NCBI GenBank assembly: GCA_004292605.1 | Contig: RDXK01000105.1 | Location: forward strand, 1 to 35,487 | Direction: 5' to 3' | Origin: Bacteroidota bacterium | Lineage (GTDB): Bacteria; Bacteroidota; Bacteroidia; Chitinophagales; Chitinophagaceae | Length of the DNA stretch: 35,487 nucleotides | Shown: positions 24,188-33,500 of the stretch, in pieces | Layout: each line of letters starts with the position of its first letter | How positions within the stretch are numbered: position 1 is the stretch's first letter | Made by a program: the position numbers and the translations under genes | The notes under the pieces: generated by a model | The model's input: only the letters and a program-made list of their open reading frames with translations | Told to the model about the DNA's origin: nothing | The model's database searches: none

Positions 24188-26846
24188 TATATACCATAGA
24201 ATTATATTGGTACTTACCATTGCTATAATACCTACGTTTATCTTCTCACAGATTCGTTCGGTACATGGAATAGTAGTAAACAAGCAACGGGAACCAATTA
24301 GTGGAATACAAGTAATGGTGTGTAGTGCAGATACGGCCATTATTGCGTTTAAAACCACAGGTTCAAATGGGGTTTTTAAAATAAACTATACTGATACCGC
24401 CCTACGTGCACAGCTACTAATTTTTACATCGTTGAATTATAAAAAAACAATTGTTTCTGTACAAAATAATTTTAGAAATGGCGATACTACAGTACTGGAT
24501 TCTCAAGTGTACGAATTACCCAACATTCAAGTGCAAGCTTCACCCATACAAATAAAAGGTGATACTATTACGTATAATGCAGCTACGTTTGCAGGTAAAC
24601 TAGATAGAGTAATTGGCGATGTTTTACAAAAAATTCCAGGCGTTAGCGTGGATGCTAATGGCCAAATTACCTACCAAGGCGAACCTATTAACAAGTTTTA
24701 TATAGATGGTAAAAACCTACTAGAAAATGGCTACGGGCTGGCAACAAAAAATGTTCCCGCCGACATGATAGACAAGATAGAGATTTACGAAAAACATCAA
24801 CCTATAAAAATTTTGGACGGTATACAAACCAGTAGAAAAGCAGCGGTAAACATTACTACAAAAAATAAATATAAAAATAAACTTACAACACAAGTAAACG
24901 CAGCGGTAGGCGGTAAGCCACTTATTTGGGATGCTTCGGTGCTGGGGCTAGCCATCCATAAAAATCAACAAGCACTTCATCTTTATAAATCTAATAATAT
25001 AGGCAAGGCAGCGCTAAAGGAACTACAAACGGCGCCGGTGTATGGAGAGGATGGCTTAGAAAAACAAGAAAATTTACCAAGATATCTATCGGCATTGTAC
25101 ACAGCTAACCAAAGCATGCTACAGCAGCGTTTCGTTTTCAATGAAACACATGTGGCCAGTACCAATATTCTACGACCATTAACCTCAAAATATGATATAC
25201 GTTTGCAAGCAAGTGCAGGTATAGAAAGTTTACAACAACAGCAAGGAGCAAACACCTTATTGCTATTACCTACCGATACTATACGTATAGTGGAAGATGC
25301 ACAGTTTAAAACCCAAACTCGAAAAGTAACTGCAACCGCCACCATTACCGCCAATACCCATCAAGAATACTTTAATAATAAGCTGAATATCATCTTCGAT
25401 AGCGATAGGGAATTTGCCGGGCTCAGAACCAATAATTCCAATAATAATCAATCGTTAAATACCCATCGCCTACAAATAAGTAATCACCTCACTACGGTAA
25501 AAAAATGGAGGAATACATTGGTTGAAGTTCAGTCGATTAACTCACTAAAACGTAATGATGAGGTACTTATGCTTGCACCACCTCTTTTTGCGTTAAAAGG
25601 AAATTCATTTACCTCGGAGTTACTTCAACAGTTTAATCAAACAGTGTTTACTAGCCACCAAACAATATCGTTCAGGAAACAATTTAAAGGTGTACAAATA
25701 GCACAAGTATTAGGAATAAAATACGAATATCGTCAGGTAACCAGCCAAATAAGGCAAGCCGATTCTACTGGCCAATCGGAGATACTGCCAGACAGTTTTC
25801 AGAATAACTCACATTGGCGGCATGGAAGTGTATACAGCACTACCCAAATGAATTATAGAACGGGGAGATGGTGGATTAATGCCAACGTGCCAGTGATTGC
25901 AAATACTATCAATTATAATCCTCAGATACAGTCAAGTGTAGTTCGAAGTATGCCGATAGTTTTTAATCCGGCAGCCACGGTAACTTATGCTGTTGCACCT
26001 CTACAAGAACTTTTTATAACTAGTTCAAAAGAAACAACTTTTGGAAACTTACTCGATGTTGTGGGCGGCTATATTGTAAGGAATAACAGATTTATTAGTT
26101 CCAATCAATCACCGCTAAGAAAAACGAATAGTATCAATACCACTGTAGGTTATAGCTATAAAAATCAACTATCTATGTTGTTTGGTAAAGTATCAGTCAG
26201 CTATTTCACCCTGCAAACAAATGTACTTACGCAAAATTCTTTTGATGGTTTTATTAATAAGCAACTGGGCATATTAACTAATAATAATCAGCAAACATTG
26301 GCCCTATCTGCCGATGTAGGAAAATACTTTGAGAAAACTAAAACTACCATTAAGGCTGCTGGCGGTGTCAACTTTAATGCTGGCATACAAGGTATTGAAT
26401 CAGCATTATTTAAATACAGGAGTAATACACAATCCTATAACGTCATTGCACAGCAAAAATGGAATAAATATTTACAAACAGAGTATACTGGCACTCTAAC
26501 TCTGCAAAATTTTCAAACGGTTGGTACCACTTTACATTTTACAAATCAACTGTTTAATTCCAAAATTTCTGTTACCGCAAGCACGGCATACCGATTAAAT
26601 TTTCAATTAGTTGGCGAAGTACAAAGCGGTTCATTAGCGGGTCAACGGATAACACCTTTGTTTTTTAACGATGTGGTAGTTAAATGGCAACCCAAGACAA
26701 ACGGAGGCGATATATGGTGTAGCATTTTTAACGTCTTTAATCAAACCAATTTATTCGATGTGAGTGCTAATCCGTTAGGAACTAGTATTACGTATATACA
26801 ATTACGACCACGACAAATACTACTAGGTTATTCCTTTAAGTTATAA
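24177..26846 (+). CDS. Outer-membrane beta-barrel protein with carboxypeptidase-regulatory-like domain (TonB-receptor-like)
   Basis: The best start is a TTG at 24177 inside the end of the GLPGLI gene. It yields 889 residues and a clean signal peptide (MKSSIYHRIILVLTIAIIPT, then FIFSQ). No ATG exists near the signal sequence; an upstream TTG at 24126 would add 17 polar residues. A CarboxypepD_reg-like beta domain follows (VHGIVVNKQREPISGIQVMV). Next is a plug-like region (RVIGDVLQKIPGVSVDANGQ to DKIEIYEKHQPIKILDG), then about 650 residues of alternating beta strands. It ends in an aromatic/hydrophobic last strand, RQILLGYSFKL. No SusD partner is adjacent. It probably imports or exports a substrate handled with the GLPGLI protein, but the substrate is unknown. 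Confidence 0.88.
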   Translation: MKSSIYHRIILVLTIAIIPTFIFSQIRSVHGIVVNKQREPISGIQVMVCSADTAIIAFKTTGSNGVFKINYTDTALRAQLLIFTSLNYKKTIVSVQNNFRNGDTTVLDSQVYELPNIQVQASPIQIKGDTITYNAATFAGKLDRVIGDVLQKIPGVSVDANGQITYQGEPINKFYIDGKNLLENGYGLATKNVPADMIDKIEIYEKHQPIKILDGIQTSRKAAVNITTKNKYKNKLTTQVNAAVGGKPLIWDASVLGLAIHKNQQALHLYKSNNIGKAALKELQTAPVYGEDGLEKQENLPRYLSALYTANQSMLQQRFVFNETHVASTNILRPLTSKYDIRLQASAGIESLQQQQGANTLLLLPTDTIRIVEDAQFKTQTRKVTATATITANTHQEYFNNKLNIIFDSDREFAGLRTNNSNNNQSLNTHRLQISNHLTTVKKWRNTLVEVQSINSLKRNDEVLMLAPPLFALKGNSFTSELLQQFNQTVFTSHQTISFRKQFKGVQIAQVLGIKYEYRQVTSQIRQADSTGQSEILPDSFQNNSHWRHGSVYSTTQMNYRTGRWWINANVPVIANTINYNPQIQSSVVRSMPIVFNPAATVTYAVAPLQELFITSSKETTFGNLLDVVGGYIVRNNRFISSNQSPLRKTNSINTTVGYSYKNQLSMLFGKVSVSYFTLQTNVLTQNSFDGFINKQLGILTNNNQQTLALSADVGKYFEKTKTTIKAAGGVNFNAGIQGIESALFKYRSNTQSYNVIAQQKWNKYLQTEYTGTLTLQNFQTVGTTLHFTNQLFNSKISVTASTAYRLNFQLVGEVQSGSLAGQRITPLFFNDVVVKWQPKTNGGDIWCSIFNVFNQTNLFDVSANPLGTSITYIQLRPRQILLGYSFKL

Positions 26847-27008
26847 AGTATAACGCCTACAAAGCCACAGTTCTAGTAGCTCAACAGGTCATCTTAATAC
26901 AGCCAACTACTGTACAGTGCAATTGTGGCAATGCGATACTGATCCTACTATGTTACATCATGCGTTCATACTACCGCAGCGTAATTGTATGTATGGGAAC
27001 TCCAACCC

Positions 27009-29498
27009 CTAATTCCCTACCGTAAATACAGCATTGGTAAATAGTAATTTTCCGTTCTCCCAAAACAACCTGAACAACGGATTATCGGCCAAATACACAA
27101 TGTTTCCTGCACCCATTTCCTGCACACCAAGCACTAGCTGATCTTTTAAATTTGGTTGCAAATCGCTTCCTACAAAACCGGCTACCTTATTGTCTTTTCT
27201 AAGATATCCCACATTCCAGCCATCTTTTAAAAACTGGTACGTATTACCGTCTTGCTTTAAGGTGTAGTAATTACTACCATAGCCAAATGCAAGCGGATGC
27301 GTATTATCTAATTGTACACGGTAAATAGCGCCGCTAATGCCCTCTTTTAAAGCATCTCGCTCCCTATCGGCATACTTTTTTAAATATTGCTCATCTGCCT
27401 TCTTGGCATCGGGTGCTTCTTTTCTTTTTAAACCAAAATCCTCATCCGCCATTTGTGCCACCGCATTTTCTAGGGCAATAATTTTACCACCGCCACGTAC
27501 AAAATCCTTCAACTTGGCTTGAGTATTTTTATCGCCTAACCATTTGTAATAGCCATCCGGCAAAATAAGTACGTTCGTTTCTTTCAAATTCAATCTACCA
27601 AAATCGCTGGCATTTACCATATTTACCGGGTACTCTAATACCTTATCAAAAAAGTTCCATACTTCACCGGCGCCCAGGCTACTTACACCTTCGCCCGTAA
27701 GTACGGTTACCTTGGGCTTTTGTAAAGTAACTACATCCGGACTGCCAAAATCTGGCCCCTTATCCATAAAACCCGTTTCTAGCGTTACTACCTCTTCGGT
27801 ACCCAATAATTGCAAGTATCTTGGCATTATTTCCGTTTGCCACTTAGCGGTATTATTATTTTTCAAAACCAATAAACTACCCGCCTCATATTGTTTGCCT
27901 TTATAGGTAATGGGCTTTTGTGCCATGCGTACTTTAAAACCATCTTTGATAAGGGTAGCCATCGCTTTGGCCGACGCAAAATTGGTATAAGGCAATAAGT
28001 ACCCATAAGCATTTTTACCCATTTGTGGCATATTGGTTTGCACAAAGGCCTTAGCGTTAACAGGTGTATTTACGGCAAAAGTTTTTAAGCCGTATACATA
28101 AGGTAAACTCCATGCTGTAATATCGTAAGTAGCACTATCCGTTAGTTTGCTTTTGGGTTCCATCAGCACTTGTAATAGTGTGCCTTGTAGCTGTGCAGTG
28201 GGTATTACCACACTGTAATTTTGGGTAGCAATGGCAGTTTCTTTGCCCTCAAAATATTCGTAACCTTTACCAGTAATATTATCGTTGGTTAAGGTAAAAT
28301 TGATACCATTTTTGGCTAATAAAGCCATGAACGGTTGTAAACTAGTAAGGTAATTACTAGTTACCACATAGCTTTTTACACCATTGGCTTTGGCTCCACT
28401 ACGAGCCGCTTCAAAAAATTTCGAGAATTCAGTAACCAAGTTACTAGCGTTGGCCGATGCCATTTCCACGGTACTCATACCCGTAGTGTGGTGGTGGGCT
28501 ACCCTATCTACTAAGGTAAGCGTATCGCCATCTTCGGTTTGTACGGCCAAGCCTCCTCTGCTATGGCCGCCCTGCTCGTAAGTCATCCCAATACTTCCAT
28601 TGTAGGTAGGGTAAGTATCGCCATAGCTTGGGTAAAACAAATCGAAGCGTTCTTTGGTAAAATATAACCATCCTTTTTCATCAAAATACTTGGCGTGGTT
28701 TTTACCTATCTGTGTTTGAAAATTTCTTTGCCAAGGGGAAATTACATCATGAAAAGGTTCTGCGGCTGGTGCAAAATAATAGGGTTCGTTAAAGCCTTGC
28801 TCATGAAAATCTACATGCACGTGTGGCATCCAAGTTTGGTAAACTTTTATACGCTGCTGGGTTTCTACTTGTGTTTGCCAAGCCCAATCTCGATTTAAGT
28901 CGAAATTATAATGGTTGCTTCTTCCACCAGGCCAAGGTTCCATGTGTTCTCTGGTTTGTGGATTGGCGTTGCTACCAGCTCCCACCATACTATTGAACCA
29001 GTTTACATATCTATCTCTACCATCGGGGTTTAAACAAGGGTCAATCAATACCACGGTATTTTTCAGCCAGCTTTTAGAAACCGTATTGGCTGGGTTCACC
29101 AGTTCGTACAGCGTTTGCATAGCGGCCTCCGAACTACTAGGTTCGTTGCCATGTACGTTATAGCTTAACCATACAATAGCATGGCTAGCAGCTGTGGTAG
29201 ATTTACCGTTTATAGCGGCAATATGATTCGCCTTAATGTTTGCCAGATTACCTACATTTTCGGCGCTTGATACGGTTAGTAAATACAACGGCCGGTGTTC
29301 ATTGGTAGTACCGTATTGTTCCATTTTTACGGCCGTAGGAAACGTGTTGGCCACATATTGGCAATAGGCCACCACTTGATGGTGTGGGGTGTATCTAGTA
29401 CCTAAAGTGTATCCTAAATATTCGCTGGGTGATTGTAGCGTTTGTGAAAACATGGGGCCGGCAATGGCCATGAGTAGTATTACCAAAAACTTTTTCAT
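27009..29498 (-). CDS. Secreted M14 family zinc metallopeptidase
   Basis: An 829-residue exported carboxypeptidase-type enzyme. The signal peptide is MKKFLVILLMAIAGPMFSQ. The M14 zinc site is HGNEP with H116 and E119 (YNVHGNEPSSSEA); the third ligand is in HVHVDFHEQGFNEPYYF. Substrate-binding motifs NPDGRDRY and NFDLNRDWAW are present. The region from about residue 600 (VTVLTGEGVSSLGAGEVWNF to LILPDGYYKWL) resembles a class I glutamine-amidotransferase-like fold often found at the C-terminus of long Bacteroidota M14 proteins. It probably acts in the periplasm or outside the cell on peptides. A near-consensus promoter lies at 29531-29559. Confidence 0.93.
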   Translation of the reverse strand: MKKFLVILLMAIAGPMFSQTLQSPSEYLGYTLGTRYTPHHQVVAYCQYVANTFPTAVKMEQYGTTNEHRPLYLLTVSSAENVGNLANIKANHIAAINGKSTTAASHAIVWLSYNVHGNEPSSSEAAMQTLYELVNPANTVSKSWLKNTVVLIDPCLNPDGRDRYVNWFNSMVGAGSNANPQTREHMEPWPGGRSNHYNFDLNRDWAWQTQVETQQRIKVYQTWMPHVHVDFHEQGFNEPYYFAPAAEPFHDVISPWQRNFQTQIGKNHAKYFDEKGWLYFTKERFDLFYPSYGDTYPTYNGSIGMTYEQGGHSRGGLAVQTEDGDTLTLVDRVAHHHTTGMSTVEMASANASNLVTEFSKFFEAARSGAKANGVKSYVVTSNYLTSLQPFMALLAKNGINFTLTNDNITGKGYEYFEGKETAIATQNYSVVIPTAQLQGTLLQVLMEPKSKLTDSATYDITAWSLPYVYGLKTFAVNTPVNAKAFVQTNMPQMGKNAYGYLLPYTNFASAKAMATLIKDGFKVRMAQKPITYKGKQYEAGSLLVLKNNNTAKWQTEIMPRYLQLLGTEEVVTLETGFMDKGPDFGSPDVVTLQKPKVTVLTGEGVSSLGAGEVWNFFDKVLEYPVNMVNASDFGRLNLKETNVLILPDGYYKWLGDKNTQAKLKDFVRGGGKIIALENAVAQMADEDFGLKRKEAPDAKKADEQYLKKYADRERDALKEGISGAIYRVQLDNTHPLAFGYGSNYYTLKQDGNTYQFLKDGWNVGYLRKDNKVAGFVGSDLQPNLKDQLVLGVQEMGAGNIVYLADNPLFRLFWENGKLLFTNAVFTVGN

Positions 29499-29530
29499 AG
29501 CCCTAAAAATAAGTGTATAAAAACCATTGG

Positions 29531-29559
29531 CAAAACTACAGCGGTTTTAATGTGGGAAA
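29531..29559 (-). promoter_or_regulatory. Promoter of the M14 peptidase gene
   Basis: On the minus strand a TTTC (29559-29556) is followed after 17 bases by TAGTTTTG (29538-29531), a perfect TAnnTTTG box. Transcription would start about 27 bases before the ATG. Confidence 0.55.
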
Positions 29560-29659
29560 TCGGTATAGGACAACCAAATGCCGTGTTAAGATAACATTGC
29601 TAACGCTTTGCTACTTTCATAAAATTTCCAGCACTTGCCAACGGAACTTAGTAGTTGCC

Positions 29660-30064
29660 CTATGCCAGCACGGTCCAGTCCTCTAGCACAATTCCATGAA
29701 TACGTGTAAAATGTGATGTATTATTGGTAACCATTACTAGTTTATGTGTAACGGAAGTAACCCCAATTAAAAGGTCAAAATCATCCATTGGTATTCCCGC
29801 TTTCTGTAGTCGTGCTTTTTCCGACGCATACAAGTCCAGCGAATGATAAATAGGAAGTATTTGTACACCGGTTAAAAAATAGTCGAGTATTACTTTGTTC
29901 TTCTCAAATTTCTCACTTTTTGCTACGCCAAATTTCAGCTCAGCGAGTGTTATCTCGGAGATATAACATTCATTCAACGTTAATTCACCAAATTTTTTGT
30001 GCAAATCAAACTTGCCTTTCATGTAATAAATGGCAATATTCGTATCAATTAAATATTTTTTCAA
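29660..30064 (-). CDS. PIN-domain ribonuclease toxin (VapC type)
   Basis: A 134-residue PIN-domain protein, predicted to be the RNase toxin of a type II toxin-antitoxin module. The acidic metal site is visible: D7 (YLIDTNIAIYY), E42 (ITLAELKFG) and D94/D95/D97 (IPMDDFDLLIG). The fourth-position polar residues are in MVTNNTSHFTRI. Its start codon overlaps the stop of the antitoxin gene by four bases (ATGA), the standard arrangement. All active-site residues are present, so it looks functional. The RNA target cannot be predicted. Confidence 0.92.
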   Translation of the reverse strand: MKKYLIDTNIAIYYMKGKFDLHKKFGELTLNECYISEITLAELKFGVAKSEKFEKNKVILDYFLTGVQILPIYHSLDLYASEKARLQKAGIPMDDFDLLIGVTSVTHKLVMVTNNTSHFTRIHGIVLEDWTVLA

Positions 30065-30306
30065 AACGATTCCATTTGCCGTGTAGTCAATCGGCTAGTT
30101 CGAATATCTTGTATGATTTCGTCGGCAGATTTATCTGAATCGAAGCCGCCAAAAGCCTTCTTGAACGAAGATTTTTTATATGTCAAATCAGCTTTCACCG
30201 AGGCGGTTAATTTTGATATAAGGTCTAGCTTACCGTCGGTACTCAGCTTGTCCAACAGCTCTATGTAACCATCTATAATCGCCGTATTTTTTTCTATCGA
30301 TGCCAT
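30061..30306 (-). CDS. Putative VapB-type antitoxin
   Basis: An 81-residue protein directly upstream of, and overlapping, the PIN toxin gene. The N-terminal part is helical and polar (KNTAIIDGYIELLDKLSTDGK). The C-terminal part (FGGFDSDKSADEIIQDIRTSR) resembles the toxin-wrapping tail of many Bacteroidota antitoxins. No classical AbrB, RHH or HTH motif is obvious, so the antitoxin role rests on position, size and overlap. The promoter region contains a perfect inverted repeat spanning its start codon. Confidence 0.8.
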   Translation of the reverse strand: MASIEKNTAIIDGYIELLDKLSTDGKLDLISKLTASVKADLTYKKSSFKKAFGGFDSDKSADEIIQDIRTSRLTTRQMESF

Positions 30307-30335
30307 ATCGTAAAGTTACTATGTTTCAACGATAT
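30305..30335 (-). promoter_or_regulatory. Inverted repeat over the vapBC promoter and start codon (candidate operator)
   Basis: ATATCGT (30305-30311) and ACGATAT (30329-30335) are perfect 7-base arms separated by 17 bases. They flank a TAACTTTA box (one mismatch to TAnnTTTG) and reach into the antitoxin start codon. This placement is what an autoregulatory TA operator would show. Confidence 0.5.
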
Positions 30336-30444
30336 TTTTCAAGCGGTGAATTTACAAAGCCCATAAGATGAAAGCACCACCCTAGTTGCAAAAATCTTTG
30401 ATTAGTCCCGCCTCTCCCCAAACACCACACTCGCCCTATAGGTA

Positions 30445-30480
30445 TAAAAAAAAATGGTCGCCCCCGGCGGGGGCGACCAT
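30445..30480 (-). terminator. Strong rho-independent terminator of the TonB receptor-OmpA fusion gene
   Basis: A perfect 12-base stem (ATGGTCGCCCCC with GGGGGCGACCAT), a 3-base loop and nine T on the minus strand (the A run at 30445-30453). It lies 28 bases after the fusion gene's stop codon. Confidence 0.95.
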
Positions 30481-30507
30481 CACTATCCAATCAAATTTTC
30501 TTAGCTC

Positions 30508-33500
30508 TTATTTAAGCGTAAGCACCACTCTTCTGTTTTGTTGGCGGCCTTCAGCGCTTGCATTATCTGCTATCGGTTGAGCATCACCAAAACCTTTGGC
30601 AGTCATGCGTTTTGCATCTACACCTAACTCAGTCAAGTAACGTTTTACGGTTTCAGCACGCTGCTGACTTAAACGTTGGTTCAAGGCTTTAGAACCTGTA
30701 TTATCCGTATGTCCTTCAATATCCAATAACACATCTGGGTTTGCCTTTAACTCTTCTAAAATAGTTACAAAAGCGGTTTTACTTTCCAAGGTCAATTTTG
30801 CACTATTGGTAACAAAGTATACGTTTTGTGCAGCCTTAGTAATTTTCTGTTGTGGTGTTTCTGGGCAGCCTGCATTAGCCGCTATACCAGCCACAGTTGG
30901 GCACTTATCTAACTCATCGTTTACACCATCACCATCGGTATCAGGTACTGGGCAGCCATCGTACTTGGCTACACCATATTGGTTAGGGCACTTATCATCC
31001 TTATCAGCTACACCATCACCATCCGCATCAGGGCAGCCATTCAAAGCTCTTGCACCTACTACGGTTGGGCACTTATCGTCTTTATCAGCCACGCCATCGC
31101 CGTCGGTATCAGGGCAACCATTTAAACTTTTTGGTCCGGCAGCGTTCGGGCAAGCATCTACATCATCATTAATACCGTCACCATCTGTATCTAATACTTT
31201 AGGAGCGTCTGCTACCATCGGCGCTACAGGTACTGCTTTTAATTTCTTATTGCCTTTTAAATCGGTTAAATCAAAAGCGGCATTGGTATACCAGTAACCA
31301 CCGTTGAAACCAAACTGTGTTACGTTACGGCTGTATACAAATCGGCCTTCGCCAGTGTTGGCAAAATTCGATAAGCGGTCAGGGTAAACGTCAGCAATGT
31401 TTTGAGCACCTATAGTTAAGTTAATGAAGTAAACCGGGCGGTAGCTTACGGCTACATCGGTTACTACACGTGGACTAAAAGTTTGATCCCTTGAACGATC
31501 AGTACCGTTAAACACCTGACCAACTTCGCCAAAACGAGTAGCACGGGCATTCAAATTCCACTTGCCTATGCGGTAGTTTAAACCTAAAGTAATTTTGCTA
31601 CGAGGCTGACCAATTTCAATACGGCTTCTTTCTTCAATATTGAATAAGGTATTGCTGTTCAAACTATCGTTAGGTAATTTAGTGCTTTGGTTTACACCAG
31701 TAACCTCGGTTCTATTCAAGTTTGCCGCAGCAGTGATATCTAAAATACCTCTACCCACACGGTGGTTGCTACTGTAAACAATGTCTATACCTTGTGTTCT
31801 TGTGTTGATAGCATTTGAAAAGAAGATAGCTGAGTTAACATCTGGGTAAGCTTGTAAAATGGCATTTACAGCAGGGTTGGTACGGGTAAACTGACCAGAA
31901 AGTACAATCCTATCTTTAATGTCTATCAAGTAAGCATCTACCGTTAAGCTAGCATTTCTTGCTAACTTAGAAGTAAAGCCAATGCTGTAGTTCATACTTT
32001 TTTCAGCTGTTAATCTTGGTACACCAAAACCTGCACCTACTACGGCACTATTGTTTCTAAAGGTACCTTGCTGTAATGGCACTAAGCCAGCGGTAGTATT
32101 TACAAACACGGTGCTTATAGCGCTAAAATATTGCTGGTGCATACTTGGTGCTCTAAAACCGTTAGATACCGAACCACGGATAGAAAACTTATCAGAAAAC
32201 TTGTAACGAGCGGCTAATTTACCGGCTACATTACCACCAAAATCGGTGTACTTCTCGTAACGAGCAGCTGCGTTTACTAAAAACTTATCGGTTAAATCGG
32301 TTTCAATATCTACGTATCCAGCACCTACTCCACGTGTTTCATTTACTGCGTTTACAGGTTGGAAACCAGGAAACACCTGAGCTCCACCTACACGGCCACT
32401 AGTAGGATTGTAGTTTCTCCAGCTAGCTTCTTCACCAGCTAAAATTTGGTAATTATCAAACCTAGCTTCCGTACCAAATGCTATGTTGAAACTTTTCAAG
32501 TTCATTTGCTTACCAAAATCTTTCGACAAGTTTAAGTTAGTAGTAGATTGGTTAAAGCGTAGAGTACCAGCATCAAACTGTGTTTGAGCGGCTGTACCTA
32601 AAGCAAATTGAGAAGCGTTATTAGAATTTGCTACGTTGAAATTAAATTGGTTACCACCGTATACAGTTCCTAAATCCCACTTCCAACCATTTTTGGTAGT
32701 ACCGTCAAAAGTTACACCGGCATATTTATCTTGAATAATAGAGCGTATTTGTGGTAAGAAACCATCAGGATACAAAGGCTGAATTACTTGAGATGTTTGG
32801 AAAGGATAACGGAAGAAACCCGCTGCCTGACCATTTCTACGGCCGTAACCACCCATAAAACTTAGGTTGGTATTTTTACTCAATGGTATACCACCATTCA
32901 AAGCAAAATTGTAGTTATCTACTTTAGAGTTACCTACTTGCATATTGTTATCTCTACTAAATCCACGTTCTGCAATGGTTCTATTATCTAAAGCGATAAT
33001 AGAATCACGTTGCGGACCAGCAGGAAACGCACCATAGTTAAAATAAACACCTGCACTATAGCTACCATCTGGGCGAACACCATAACGGCCTACACGGTTG
33101 GTACCTTCTCTTAAACGTATATCGGCAAATAAATCTAAGTAACCACCTTTTTTACCCAAAGCAAAACCTTGGTTGGCTTGTATACCCGTAGTTTGACCAT
33201 CGCCCATATAAAACTGGCCACGGTGAATATTGATATTGGTTTTCTTAACGTCTTTTTTCAACACCACGTTAATTACACCCGCGATGGCATCAGAACCGTA
33301 TTGCGATGCAGCACCATCTCTTAATACTTCAATTTTATCAATAGCACTTGCAGGAATCGAGTTTAAATCGGTTCCTACACTACCTCTACCAATGGTTCCG
33401 TTTACATTTAGCAACGCAGTGTTATACCTACGCTTACCGTTTACCAAAACCAACACCTGATCCGGACCTAAGCCACGCAAAGTAGCAGGGTCAATATGAT

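Noticed and set aside
26909-26918. Palindrome ACTGTACAGT between the barrel gene and the M14 gene
   Set aside because: It is ten bases long in a gap between the 3' ends of two convergent genes, has no T run and no repeat copy, so chance is likely.
26847-27008. Search for a terminator between the converging barrel and M14 genes
   Set aside because: No stem followed by a T run is visible on either strand; I see nothing in this gap I can support.
30862-31191. Tandem repeat considered as CRISPR-like or minisatellite
   Set aside because: The units are contiguous, in frame and encode clear calcium-binding TSP3 repeats; there are no unique spacers.
30806-31297. 163-codon open frame on + with Ser/Pro-rich repeats
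   Set aside because: It is the antisense shadow of the TSP3 repeats and linker of the receptor-OmpA fusion; its repeats come from the underlying repeated DNA.
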